Shown here: positions 47,945 through 59,099 of the stretch, one piece after another
Layout of the letters: every line of letters starts with the position of its first letter
Numbering within the stretch: position 1 is the stretch's first letter
From: Vigna angularis
Lineage: Eukaryota > Streptophyta > Magnoliopsida > Fabales > Fabaceae
Reading direction: 5' to 3'
Assembly: GCF_016808095.1 (NCBI RefSeq)
Contig: NC_068973.1
Span: 18,085,501 to 18,149,500, forward strand
Length of the DNA stretch: 64,000 bases
Program-made: the position numbers and the translations under genes
Notes under the pieces: model-generated
Told to the model about the DNA's origin: nothing
Seen by the model: the letters and a program-made list of their open reading frames with translations, nothing else
Databases searched by the model: none

Positions 47945-49458
47945 TATTGATAAGGGAGCAGAGTGTTAGCTAAACCCAATCCTTGTGATGTTGGTTTTGA
48001 TGATGACAACACATTGTTAATAAACACATATATGTGAGTACTGTGTGATATAAAAGTTGAATGTGTACATATTTATTGTGTAATATACACGTATTGTGTT
48101 TGTCACATTTGTTGAACATATTATATTGATTGATGCATACTATTGTGTTTGTCACATTTGTTGAAGATATTTTTTTTTTATTGATGCATACTATTGTGTT
48201 TATGAAGGCATTATATCTGTGTATGCACAATACATGTTTTGGTGATATGAAAATCACAAGCACAAAATCATATCTGCATGACTAAATCGATTACATTGGA
48301 ATGATAATCAATTAAGGTCATCAGACAGCTTGAGTTTTACACTGTGGCAAAACAACTAGTTTTGAATCGATTACTTTAGTTGGTGAATCGATTAAAACTC
48401 GTGTGTTTGCATATATCTTTTGCAAAATGTGTTGTGATGTGTTTTGGAAAGAAAAGTTTTGAAAAACCTTTTAACTGTTAAAGCTTAATAAATTACGTTA
48501 ATTGTGTATTCAATTAAGTCTGTTAAGATTTGAAAACTGATTTCATACGGTCATAACTGCTATAACGATCATATTTTTAAATATGTTTGACCAGCATTTA
48601 ATGGAAATCGATTGTATTAATTGCATATTCAATTAAGGAACCAAATTGGTTGTAATTCTGTTAAGCCTGTTTAATGTAACCGATAACGTAATTTGGCTAA
48701 TCGATTTCATAGCGTCAGGACTGACAAAAACTATATATTGACGCATTGATTGATTTTCTGTAAGACAATGGAAAATTCCACTTTCATATCTGATTGATAT
48801 TTGTTTGAGAAGTTTTATAGAGTGATACAAAGCTCAAAGAATCAAGAAAGAAAGTGTTTTACAAATCTTGAAGAATTCTTGAGTAGCAAATGTAACTAGA
48901 TTGAAGAGACTGGCCATTCTGCACAACTGAGGTGCTTTCTGTGTGATCAGGAGGAGAAGATTAACAATCTTTGATTTGCACTTCCTTATGCGTGCGGCCA
49001 GGAAGAAAGAGCGGGAAGTTCTTTGCACTTTGAGAGGTGTCTCAAAGGGGTGACTGTAGGAGAGGATTGTTCTTGCTGCAAGGTCTTGTTATTGGCTATA
49101 TTAGATTAGTGAGTCAGAGAGGTGGTTTACATTTTGATAGATTGGTCGATGTAAAGCCTTGCTGTAAAAACTAAGATCTTTATAGTGCAATTGGCTTTCA
49201 ATCTCAGGTTGATTGAAAGGACATTGGATGTAGGTATTGAGGCCGAACCAGTATAAAAATTGAGTTTGATTTTCCTCTCACTATCTCTTTTATATAATCG
49301 ATTACGTACTATTACATTGCACACACATTGCTTACGGCACAAGAAAGTTTTCAAGAACAATATCATTTGCGAAAAAGATTTCAAAAGTGCAAAATTTTAT
49401 AAAACACCAATTCACCCCCACTCTTGGTGTTGAGAAACAAAGCTCATCAATTCTAACA
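47945..49458 (+). repeat. Copia solo LTR, exact TSD CTAAA
   Basis: TATTGATAAGGGAGCAG to CATCAATTCTAACA, a diverged member of the 6448-7767 LTR family (shared TTTTGATGATGACAACACA, GAGGTGTCTCAAAGGGGT and CCGAACCAGTATAAAAA). The duplication is at 47940-47944 and 49459-49463. The expected TG start is mutated to TA. The C run near the end is short (5). Confidence 0.82.
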
Positions 49459-49463
49459 CTAAA

Positions 49464-50338
49464 CATAGAAAAAAAAATGAAAATCTAACCATGAAAAGAT
49501 CCATGAGGTAGTTAAAATGTAGAAGGATTTTGGTGAATGGAGGTTGTAGCGTTTTGAAAGGGTGCGAAATCCAAATCTCTTGACCTTTTTCTTTAGATTT
49601 CTATCACTCCTTCAAGCTTTTCAACATGACAAAGAATTTAACCACAAGCAAATGACTCGTTTTTGTCACCTTCAAGGAGTTGATAAAAAGCCAGAAAAAG
49701 TTAACACAAAGAAACCTTGAAGGAGTTCTTACGAGAAATTTTATAAATAGAGGTGTAGAGATTATCCAAGGCTCCGAAATTGTATTTATAGGAAAAAAAA
49801 GAATAACTCCTGGGAATAACTACTCCAATGTCAATCACGTCGGAGTCCAAAAGAGTTCGACGTTTTGTGGTTGGTTTAAAAGAAAAAAGGAAAAATAATA
49901 AAAAAGGGATTGACCCTTTGGCTTTTGACTAGTAAATAAAACGTCGAAGCCCCAAGCGAATGTGACGTGTAATGGAGTGACCCTTTGGGCATAATAAAAC
50001 ATCAAAGCCCCCAGTAATTAGACGTTTTAGGGGTTGGTTTAAAAGAAAAAATAAAAAGAATAACTGCTAGCAAATAAAACGTCGAAGCCCTAATTATTGC
50101 GACGTTTTATGGGTTGATTTAAAAGCAAAATAAAAAAATAGTTGTAATATACAACGTCCAATGTTTGTTATGGTTGACGTCATATTTAGTAAATCACTAT
50201 TTAGTATTTATTTATTTTGTATTTGATGTCAGCAGTTTCCTTAGCTGACGTGATGTGATTAGTATGGTCTTTGCTTTATGTCGACTATGTGTACGATCGT
50301 ACGTTATTTCCTTAAAGACAGCGTAATAAATTTATTTA
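49464..50338. repeat. CACTA subterminal region, right side
   Basis: It contains units AAAACGTCGAAGCCCCAAGC (49939), AAAACGTCGAAGCCCTAATT (50079) and GACGTTTTAGGGGTTGGTTT (about 50023), the inverted counterpart of the motif at 33465. It is followed by ACGTCCAATGTTTG and ACGTCATATTT. This and 56979-57441 form the terminal region interrupted by the large MULE. Confidence 0.65.
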
Positions 50339-50782
50339 GGCTTAACAGCTTACTTCGTCCCCAAGTTAAGAGGTGAATTTCTGTTTGGTCCCCATTTAAC
50401 AAAAAATATGTAACTTAAGTCATGTCCGTTACGGTGGTAGGAACGACGTTAAAGGTTAAAATATGTGGCAAATTATTTATCCAACATGAAAAATGCAAAT
50501 TTTTTAGCTTTCGCCAGGTATGAAAATGTCCTTTTAATTTGGAAAACAAAATGCATAGGGATTTGCCCTAACATTTTAATCTCCAACGAGCTTAGGGGAA
50601 GGAGGTGATCTAAAGGTGGTGAGCTGAGGTGGGGTGCCCTAAGTTGTTCGTCCTAACTCAGTTTGTGAAGTTCGTTGTTTCTGAGGTGGGTGCCCTAAGT
50701 TGGGTGGTTGGGATTGGGGTGGTTTTGTAGGTGTCGAGGAAGCAGTATTGTGTGGTTGGTGGAGGCAATGTCAATGAATCAA

Positions 50783-51181
50783 TGAATCAATGGTTGGCAG
50801 CCAAATATGCTATTTGGAGAGTTTGTCGTATTAAGAGTCGCAAAAACTGTTAAGAACGAGGGGAAGCATTTTTGGGGGTGTCCTAATTACAAGGTATGTT
50901 TTCTACGTTGTGTTTTTATTTTGGGGTACATTAGTTCGCTTTATCATAAGATGTTTTCGGTTGGATGTTTTCAACAGCGGAGTCGAAAGGAGGAAGTGCG
51001 AGGATGTAATTTCTTCAAATGGCGCACTGAAGATTATATAGATGAAAGGGATACTACAATTGGATGGCAAAGGACAAAGATTATTTGTTTGGAAAAATCA
51101 CTTGTGGTTTGTCAGAAAAGAGAGAAGGTGTTGTTGGGGTTTTTATGTTTGATGGGGTTGATTAACATCATCTTTGTATGT
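50783..51181 (+). pseudogene. GRF-type zinc-finger protein carried by the MULE
   Basis: The frame MLFGEFVVLRVAKTVKNEGK, then HFWGCPNYK, an 84-base in-phase intron (50894-50977, GT...CAACAG), then RGCNFFKWRTEDYIDERDTT and a hydrophobic C-terminus (LLGFLCLMGLINIIFV) matches the small GRF zinc-finger proteins with one membrane segment that are common in plants. The first metal ligands (usual CxCG) are lost: the sequence reads MLFGEF. The frame ends at a TGA created at the junction with the inserted LTR at 51182. Such genes are nucleic-acid-binding candidates. A role in MULE mobility is only suggested by position. Confidence 0.65.
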
Positions 51182-52568
51182 TGATAACAGTTGAAAAACT
51201 GTTATTTTTATACTTAATATTGACGTCAATTAGAACCTTTATGACTTAGAAATTAGCTTTGAACTCATAATTTTGTTGAATTGTTGGAAATAAGAGAGTT
51301 GAAGGTGAATTTAATGGTTTTGTGCTAGATTCCCTTTATTTTGTAGGCTAATTGAATGGTTTGAAAGAAGAGTTGAAGTATCGAATGATTGGAATGCAGA
51401 AAAGTCAACCAGTCAACCAGTCAACCAAAATGCAAAAAAGTCAACCAGAGTGCAGAAAAAGTTGCGACCGAGTGGCGCTGAGCGATAATTTCCGCTAAGC
51501 GCCAGTTTTCAAGTGCCGAAATCACCACTGAGGGGCAAAAACAGTAGCTGAGGGAAAAAACTGAGGTACAACTCTTTTCTGGGCTTGGGCCTACTTTTCT
51601 GTATTTTTTAGAATAGTATATAAGTTTTAAGACGTTCTAGGGTTTGTATCTTTGGTTAGGACGAAGCAGAAACACACTTTTCACCCCTTGGGGGTAGAAT
51701 TGGAGATGGTGACGGCTCTCCTCTTCTCTTTCTTGGGTTTTTCTGTCTCTTCCATTGTTCATCTAGTTCTTCCATGAGGATGGAGAACTAAACTTATTTT
51801 GTTGTTGGGGAATCAATGTAAATCCTTAGAAACTCTCTTGTATGGAATTTGTTCTTCAAGATCATTTTTATGATACATGCTTTCTTTCATTAATTGTTAG
51901 AGATATTCTCCTTTGCTCAAATGCTTGTGATATTTTATTCATGTATGGCATAAATCCTATGATTTGTAAGTATCAGGAGATTTCGTACCCCTAGGGTTGG
52001 ACGATTTGGGGATGTGACAACTCTCCTCTTCTCTCCCTAGGATTGTTATTGAGATATATCTTACAAATCATGATTTGGAGAATTCTTCCAACAGTATATT
52101 ACAAACCTCGACAAAGGAGTATGATAGTTGGTTGCCTTTAAGCTTCTGTTCACTATAATGCATGATTAATTGCTAAGGAGACAAGACAATGTAAACTAGT
52201 GATTATGATTAGGCTTTCTTCGTTGAGACATCGGGTTTAAAGTAATTTAGAAAGTGGCATTAACATTAATGAAAAGAATGATGAATTCTTAAATACAAGA
52301 GAATGGATAGGATGAAATTCATAAACCCCAACAACATATTCATCAATATATTTCAATTCACGTGTTTTGTTTCTTCCTTTCCATTGATCATCACATGCAT
52401 ACATATTTACTTTTCAGTCTTTTGCACTTACAACAATTTGTTCACAAGTCTTAATTAATCAACAAAATCACACAATTGTCTAGGCCATGAGTCCTTTGGC
52501 AAAACGATACTTGGTCTTGCCAGGTTTATTACTTGATACGATTCGGTTACACTTGCCGAGGGTTAACA
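51182..52568 (+). repeat. Family X solo LTR inside the MULE
   Basis: TGATAACAGTTGAAAAACTG to CCGAGGGTTAACA, 1387 bases, with a TATA-like AGTATATAAG at about 51612. It interrupts the 3' part of the GRF gene. Flanking pentamers TATGT and AGTTT differ, so no duplication is seen. It is the most complete plus-strand copy of the family in the window. Confidence 0.8.
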
Positions 52569-53560
52569 AGTTTTTGACTCTGTTTTCGGGGATTGAAGAT
52601 TTGTTCATCATGTCTTATGTTTTAATTTTGTTGAAGTGGTGTTTGATGGGGTTATATTATAATGTTTGTTTGTTAGTTAATGAAGATTCTGGTTGTAATG
52701 ACATTGTGCGTGTAATGAGATTGTGTTTGTGTTATTCTTCAAGTGTAGTGATCATGTGTTATGTATTTTACATTGCCCTCTCTTTTTGTCATCAGTTAAT
52801 TTTGACAGCCACTAAAAGTGTTCCATAACTTTATTTTTCATTGCTCTGATAAACTAATAATGAAATGAAGTAATCCTAAAAACCATATCTAATGTAGTTG
52901 TTTACCCATAAAAATAGAAAGAATGAATAAAACATGAAAGCTGGTGCTGCCAATACAATTTTTAAGTTTGCCCAATTTTTAAATTGAGTAGTGTAAAATT
53001 TCATGAGCATAAAGTTGTACGTTTAATATTAACAATCTGTACAAACCATCAATATTAACAAGGTCTACAAACTTAATGAACATCACTTAAGAAGCTGCCA
53101 AACCATCAATTTTAACAACTTCGCAAACATTGCAGTTTATAGTTTGAGAAGAAAGAACATCATAGATGTTCCAAAATGATATGATATTGATGATTAAACA
53201 TCACTTAAGAAAATACATCATAGATCATCCAAAATGTTAAAGTTATTAAGTGTAAAATACATCATATCCAAAATAATATTTAAGGTCAAACATGACCTGA
53301 ATATGTCTTAGCAAAACTACTTAAAGTTCAAAGTACATATCCAAAATACAACTGAAAGTTGAACAATTTTTAAAGTGTTGTTGTAGTGTGATCGGTCTGG
53401 GGTTCTTGAGTAATCTGACTTGCTTAAGTGGGTAGTGGTGTAGCTTCGTGGTCTTGTTGTTGAGTATTCTGCCTTGCTTGAGTTGGTAGTGGTGTAGCTT
53501 CGTGGTGTTGTTGTTCACTTGGTTGAGTGGAGTGTGTTGTAGCTTGCTGGTGTTGTACTT
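52569..53560. other. MULE interior between the GRF gene and mudrA
   Basis: The first 250 bases may be 3' sequence of the GRF gene. Only chance frames are visible. The rest is AT-rich, and 53330-53560 carries imperfect repeats of GTGGTGTAGCTTCGTGGT, read on the minus strand as Gln/His/Asn-rich frames. Confidence 0.4.
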
Positions 53561-56036
53561 GAGGGCAATTAGTTCTTTTATGCCCTAGTTGTTTACAAAT
53601 GCCACATGTCTTTGGGATTCTTGTTTGTCCAAGTTATGTATCATCCCATTTTTTCTCCCAACTCTCCAGTCTTTTTTTTTCTTTGTCTACCTGGCAACAC
53701 CCTATTCGGAGGAGGCAAAACATCAGCATATGAAGTCCTTTGCCATAGTTCAGGTCCATTCACAGGGAAAATTAATGGAATGTAAGTTTCTTCATAACTA
53801 GATGTTCTAAACCAATTTGGGATGTAGTCTTCTGGATTGATGTTTAAAAACCTCATGACAGTGAGTGCATGACAACAAGGTATTCCTGTTACAGTCCACT
53901 TCCTGCAACTACAATCTCTTTTGTCTACATCAACCACGAACTTTTCAGCAATATTGCATGTATGGCTGATCTCAAAAACTTACAGACCTGACCAACTGTC
54001 AAAGTATTAAAAATCAAATTTAGCAACAAATATTGGAAAATGAGTAACTCGTTGTGTAGTTTACTTACTTAGGTATCCAATATTGTGTCTTCTCTAACTC
54101 CTTCTGTAGTCTCTTTTGAATTTTTGGGACAAATGCCACCATGAAACTTACTTATCTTCTCTCTATTGGATGCCCACCTCTTCATCATGTAGCTACGAAT
54201 CTCTTCCAACATTGTTATGATTGGTTTTCCCCTAGCATCTAAGATGACACTATTAAAAGCTTCAGATATGTTATTGACAAGTGTGTCACAAGCAGGTCTT
54301 CCTAAAAATCTTGACCTAGACCAAAATCTGCAACAAGAGAAACTTAAGTATTTGTAAAAGAAATATACATTCAGCCAAATATGAAATATAATGTAAACTT
54401 CAAATATACTTGCCTTGGTGGAATAACTATAAGGTGTTTAAAGGCCTCTTCGTTGACTTCCTTGAATTGTCTCATCACTGATTCCAAAGCTTGGGGTGTG
54501 TTGCTGCTGCTGCCTTCCATAGTAATTATCTCAGATTTATGCCAGGAAATTTCTTCCTACAATTTGCATAAATGTGCCTTACACAGAAACGTTGGTCCAC
54601 ACCAGGTAAAAGTTGTTGTATAGCTGGCAAAAGTCCCTGTGACAGTAATGAATGAAACTCAGTCTTAAATTGGCATGGTGAACAATGTAATCAATGAAAA
54701 GGTACTTCTTTACCTACTTTCTGTTGATCTGACACAAAGGTACACCTTGAACATAATCCCCCACCTCCAAGATCATTAATTAACTATTCTAAAAACCAAG
54801 TCCATGTTTCCTTATTCTCTACTTCAACAACAGCATATGCCAAAGGTATCATCTAATCATTACCATCTCTTCCAACAGTAGTTAAAAGCTCACCTCCATA
54901 TTTGTCGTTTAAAAAACATTCATCCAAATGTATAATAGCTCTACATGAGACAAAGTTGTCCTTACATGCTTTGAAACACACAAATTCTTTTAAATATAGC
55001 CTTATCCTCATTTCGTTCCACACTCAATTTCACTGTTGACCTAGGGTTTGACCTTAGTAACTCTTATGCATAATCATACAGTCTTTGATATTGTTGTTTG
55101 AAACAACCCTCAATGTCGGCGGTTGCCACTACTTTTGCCTTAGTTGTTGTAGACCTTGCACACCAATGTTCCATTTTTTACAAAACTTACTGTGCAGATT
55201 TTTCATATTTATATCTGGATTTGCTTTCATGCTCTTCTCTAATTTGCCACTTAACCATTTCGAGGTAACTAAACCAATGTTGAATTCTCTACTGCATGTA
55301 TGCTTGTCTATGATCTTCCTTAGTTTCCATGTACTTTGGGTACTCCTATATGCACAGTATGCATACCATGGACATTTCCCTTGTGAGCCACAACATTTAA
55401 CACAAATTCTTCTCTTGTCATTTCGAGGTTCAAGTTGTTCATCAACATGCACACCAACATCCACAAATTCATCTTCATTACCAAAAGCCTCTTCATCAGA
55501 CCCTATCCAACTACTAACATCAAAACTCCTCCTGCATATCACCAACACCTCCAACTTGACCAACTTCAGCATCTTCAGCACCTTCACCATCTTATCCAAC
55601 TTCTCCAACTAAATCATGTTCTGTCTCATGACCATCATCACCAACATCTCCAACTTCAACAACACCTTCACCATCTTCTCCAACTTCATCAACATCTCCA
55701 ACTTCAACACCTTCACTATCTTCACCATCCTCACCTTCTTCACCAACATCATATTGCAACATATTAATATAATCAGGTTCGGACACCATGTGCACCACAA
55801 ACAAATGAGCTTAATAATTCCAACCTATCTTCTAATACACGACCACCCAGGGAATACCACAACTCCTTACCATTTCTATATCCCATCTTCTTTAGTATGG
55901 CCAAGATTTCAAAATAACTCCATCTGTCTGTGTCAATGACCAAGGTACTGGTTTCACCTCCATGGTATCTAAATGACCCATCATTCAGAAACTTACCCCC
56001 ATGGTGAAACACTACCTCAATATCAAAGTCAAACAT
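53560..56036 (-). pseudogene. mudrA-like MULE transposase
   Basis: The minus strand begins MFDFDIEVVFHHGGKFLNDG (N-terminal PB1-like region of plant MULE proteins) at 56036. An acidic Asp/Glu/Val/Gly-rich linker follows (55780-55600). Then comes the MuDR DNA-binding region: RRICVKCCGSQGKCPWYAYC, DKHTCSREFNIGLVTSKWL, KNLHSKFCKKWNIG. The MULE catalytic domain remains in fragments: LDECFLNDKYGGELL, then PLAYAVVEVENKETWTWFLE and INDLGG, then CTFVSDQQK. The C-terminus has the SWIM zinc finger CSCRKWTVTGIPCCHAL with MRF. Frame changes and stops, for example between 55129 and 54700, inactivate it. The family cuts MULE ends and generates 9-base duplications, as seen around this element. Confidence 0.85.
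55440..55770. repeat. Imperfect (CCAACTTCA/CACCTTCACCATC) repeat in mudrA linker
   Basis: Short imperfect triplet-based repeats encode the acidic linker on the minus strand and spurious His/Leu/Gln frames on the plus strand. Confidence 0.7.
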
Positions 56037-56978
56037 TTTCTTTATTTGACCAACTATTATATGCCTATATAAAACAAAGTGTCAGACTACATGCAGTTGG
56101 TTAATGACCTTCACATGCATCTACTATCAGTATTTAATGACCTCCACATGCATGTAGGCATACAAAAGTAATGACACGCATTCATTGCATCACCTACAAC
56201 ATTCCATTTTGGCTTAAACCTTAAATCAATATGCATCAACCATAAGTTAAACAACAACCACACATTCAACAAAACCATATCCAAAATAGTATTACGCACT
56301 AAGAGGACAAAAGCACAAAACAGTCCGCACTAATTGGGGACCAAAACCATACAAACAGTACGAAAAACAAAACCAAAACCACTCAAGAACGGGACCACTA
56401 CAAATCCAACGTTATTAGGGGGACCACAACACAACATAGTAAGGGGACAAGAAGACAAGATACTTCCATGGGGGAAAGCAACTACATCAAAAACTGATAA
56501 AGAGCGTACCTTGCACCTTTTCACTTCGAACAACTATCACCGCAACGTCAATCCTTTTCGCTCAAGAATCTCCTTCACTAACCCTTTTCGGTCAACAATC
56601 TCCTTCGACACTGTCAATCCTTGCCCAACGTCAATCCTTCCAGAACGTCAAAAATCCCCAATCTATGACCTAACTTGTGTAATCTTTTAATTCGAAGATT
56701 AAGAAACCCTATTATTTAATTTCCCCAATTTCATAACACGTAATTTTTTCTTTTTCCTGCCACGTCAACTAATGTACCCCAACTCATTGCCACGACCACA
56801 TTTCTTGCACACCTCACATCCACACTCAAGTCAACTTTTTCAATTTTAACGTCGTTAAATAGTGATGACTTAAGATACACAATTTTCATAAAATGGGGAC
56901 GGCATGTCTTCATTTTTAAAACCGTGTAGTAAACGGAAATTCATCTCTTAACTTGGGGACGAAGGAAGCTATTAAGCC
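56037..56978. other. MULE right terminal region
   Basis: Non-coding. It holds the promoter side of mudrA and the right inverted repeat. No further gene seen. Confidence 0.45.
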
Positions 56979-57074
56979 ATTTATTTACAACAATGCCACC
57001 GGTCATTGTTAACATTGGTTGTTCTACTATTGGATGTTGAACGTGTGATGTTATACGCTACTTTTGTACTAGTG

Positions 57075-57441
57075 AGAGCACAAAAATAATCGGTCAAAAC
57101 AAACGAAAATCATACATAAAGTAGTTAATTAACATGCATTTATATCAAATTGTCGTCAAACTTCATTCGAGAAAAGATTGAGAAGAGAATAAGGTCTCGC
57201 ACACTGAGATAAAGTGAATGAATTTTCAATCTCCCACTCAAATTTTTATTGAATTAACTAACCTTTTGACGTCTAATGTTGGGGCATTCGATGTTTTATA
57301 TCATTTTACGTCGAATTACAATTCAAAACGACTTTTAATAATTGCATTTATTTACAAAAATGTCATCAGTCATTTTTAATGTTGGTTATTCAGTGGTTGG
57401 ACGTTGAACGCGTGACATTATATGTTGTTTTTGTACTAGTG
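57075..57441. repeat. Second, duplicate CACTA terminus
   Basis: 57337-57441 repeats the organisation of 56979-57074 (ATTTATTTACAA, ATTGTTAACATTGGTTGTTC / ATTTTTAATGTTGGTTATTC, GGATGTTGAACG / GGACGTTGAACG, then TTTTTGTACTAGTG). Each copy is a complete CACTA end. Both cannot belong to one simple insertion. Confidence 0.7.
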
Positions 57442-57664
57442 TGAGCTCGTGATAATCGATTATTACACCAAATAATCGATTATCTACGCAAACTTTCTAA
57501 AGACCGGAAAACTTCCAAGTGTTTACATCAACAAAGTTATTCCTATTACAATTTATTCTACAAAAATGCTTTTAAAATAAATACAAGAGTCTTCAAGTTC
57601 TTAATCTTGTGGCATCATCAAAACCATAATATCTTCAAGACACCAATGGTCCACATTGGTAACA
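57442..57664 (-). repeat. Copia LTR, 5' (U3) part of the split 5' LTR
   Basis: The minus strand starts TGTTACCAATGTGGACCATT at 57664 and matches 1374-1580 of the LTR at the window start (TTTTGATGATGCCACAAGA, GTAGAATAAATTG, two AATAATCGATTATC palindromes). It stops at the CACTA end. The missing downstream part occurs at 15779-16222, about 240 bases short of a complete LTR. Confidence 0.7.
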
Positions 57665-58319
57665 GAAACATACAAAAATCAATAAATCAATGATACATAC
57701 ACAATAAGAAAAACTAAAAATCATGTATCAAATAATCAATCAGTATATTGCAATGCATATCAAAACTAAGAAACTAACCTTGACAAAAAAATAGTTGATG
57801 CCATTAATGGAGAGTAGAGAACTTGTCGACATTATTGTTCCAAGTGGTGAAGCTTCAATGGTTCATGAAAACACAAAAAGAATCCTTCAAAACACAAACA
57901 AAATTGCAACCAAGGTAGTGGAAACACACACATTTAAGGTGAATGATCCAAAATTGACCTTTGTTCTTCCTTGCACTCATGAACGAAGTAGTTGGTTCAC
58001 CTAAAAGTGGTGGACCTTGAACTTGCATTCAGGATGTCAATGCTAAATGAAGAAACGATATCAATGGATCAAAACTAAAGAAATATGCCAACCAAGGCAA
58101 CAAAAACAGTTTTACAAGAGTAAGTGATACAAAACTAATTAAACTCTTATAAGTATATTTAAATAACATAATTAATCTTGTTAAAAATATTTAATAAAAA
58201 TATTATTTTTAATAAAAACATTTGTAAAGTATTCTTTTTCTTTAATTTGCAGATGAATAAAATTGTTTAATTTAAAAAAAAAAAATACAACTAAATTAAG
58301 ACAAAATAAAAATACACTG
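57665..58319. other. No recognisable gene
   Basis: AT-rich. A 69-codon plus-strand frame (57795-58004, MMPLMESRELVDIIVPSGEA...) is not recognised and has no supporting context. Confidence 0.3.
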
Positions 58320-58650
58320 ACCAAATTGAGACTAATGTAATGATATGTGGCCTAACGGTGACACGTGGCACTGTCTGTGTCATGTCACATTGTCATTACC
58401 ACATTGCACAATGTTAGTTTAACACATGGCAATTTTGTTTTAAATTTAAAACAACAAAAAATATTTAAAAAATTCAAAATATCACGAAGTAACACGTGAC
58501 ATCCTTTTAAATAGTGTTAATATAGAACTAACAGCAAAGACCTAATTGTTTCAATTTTTTAAAAATAGAAACCCAATCTAAACAAAAAAAAGTGAGAAAC
58601 TTATTTGAAAAAAGTCACCTGAAATAGGGACTATCTGTATGATTAAACTA
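58320..58650. repeat. Dispersed repeat end (MULE-like), also at 63790-64000
   Basis: AACACGTGACATCCTTTTAA, AAAGTGAGAAACTTATTTGA and AAGTCACCTGAAATAGG recur in direct orientation as ACACGTGACATTCTTTTTAA, AAAATGAGAAACTTATTTAA and AAGTCACTCGAAATAGG at 63865-63990. The terminal ATAGGGACTATCTGTATGATTAAAC resembles inverted MULE termini in this window, so it may be a MULE end. Confidence 0.45.
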
Positions 58651-59094
58651 AAATACTCTTCAAATTAAGAATTTTGAAAAACATTTTCGAATTTATAAAT
58701 GTATTAAGGAATACTCAATTCAGAAAATATTTTTATATATCAGATTTTATGTTCTTCCAAAATACAAAAATTCCTTTCGGAATACTCTTTCTAAAACGCA
58801 TTAAAAAAATATTTATCAAGAATATGGAACTTATGATAATTGTTTTAATCTGGAAGCATGATTCCTTGTTTTTTTTCAATAAAATCCCAAATCCCTTCAT
58901 CCACTTTGGTGCTTCCTCCACAAAGACAAATGTGATTCTTGTTTGTTGTAGCTCAAAAGACTACAACCCATTGGGTGTAATCGATAACGAATCATGTCCC
59001 CCACCTTATCCACTACATGCAAGATTACGAACTTGGTTGAATCGAAGAACACATGTTTAGTTGTTCTATAGGTAGTGCCATCTTCGTCCAAGAT
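58651..59094. other. No recognisable gene
   Basis: A minus-strand frame at 58897-59091 (MDEDGTTYRTTKHVFFDSTK...) looks moderately protein-like, but I cannot assign it. It ends where the TRIM element starts. Confidence 0.3.
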
Positions 59095-59099
59095 CCAAC

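Larger units (their letters stand above)
50339..56978 (-). mobile_element. Large MULE (6.6 kb) with mudrA and GRF zinc-finger gene, exact 9-bp TSD ATTTATTTA
   Basis: Termini are GGCTTAACAGCTTACTTCGT on the left and, inverted, GGCTTAATAGCTTCCTTCGT on the right. A 20-base block CTTCGTCCCCAAGTTAAGAG is identical at both ends (50353-50372 and inverted 56945-56964). The duplication at 50330-50338 and 56979-56987 is exact. It has two divergent cargo genes: mudrA on the minus strand and a small GRF zinc-finger gene on the plus strand near the left end. A family X LTR (51182-52568) is nested inside. The target is the terminal region of the CACTA, and an uninterrupted paralogue of the site is at about 57345. 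Confidence 0.93.
23455..57441 (-). mobile_element. Large CACTA (En/Spm) element, about 12-kb core expanded to about 34 kb by nested insertions
   Basis: The left end at 23455 is CACTAGTACTAAAACAACAT. Two right ends exist. The one at 57074 (inverted: CACTAGTACAAAAGTAGCGT) has matching 3-base flanks AGA/AGA with 23452-23454. The one at 57441 (inverted: CACTAGTACAAAAACAACAT) matches the left terminus at 19 of 20 bases but has flanks AGA/TGA. Which one pairs with the left end is unresolved. Inside are subterminal palindromic repeats, a tnp2 gene (about 33050-30844) and a Transposase_24/Ulp1-like gene (about 28150-24529), both on the minus strand. Subtracting recognisable insertions leaves about 12 kb, normal for an autonomous plant CACTA. 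All genes are now broken. Confidence 0.75.
4022..57664 (-). mobile_element. SIRE-like Copia retrotransposon, heavily interrupted (outermost host of most of the window)
   Basis: Read on the minus strand the order is LTR (57664-57442 plus 16222-15779), gag (15716-14616), then across an inserted CACTA the coiled-coil and second zinc knuckle (11212-10694), protease and integrase (10625-9146), and across an inserted LTR-gag fragment reverse transcriptase (6375-5796). Beyond a Cassandra insertion come RNase H (5158-4475) and a truncated third ORF (about 4051-4022). The gag-PR-IN-RT-RH order and third ORF place it in the SIRE/Maximus type of Copia. Many stops and frameshifts make it inactive. No left (3') LTR is found in the correct orientation. 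The assignment of the two LTR pieces to one LTR is inferred from orientation and complementary content. Confidence 0.65.

Noticed and set aside
49127..49384. 85-codon minus-strand ORF
   Set aside because: Lies inside a solo Copia LTR and has no family features.
55435..55767. His/Leu/Gln-rich plus-strand ORFs
   Set aside because: Antisense shadow of the acidic linker of mudrA.
57795..58004. 69-codon plus-strand ORF
   Set aside because: No recognisable motif, no promoter or companion gene. Length is within chance expectation.
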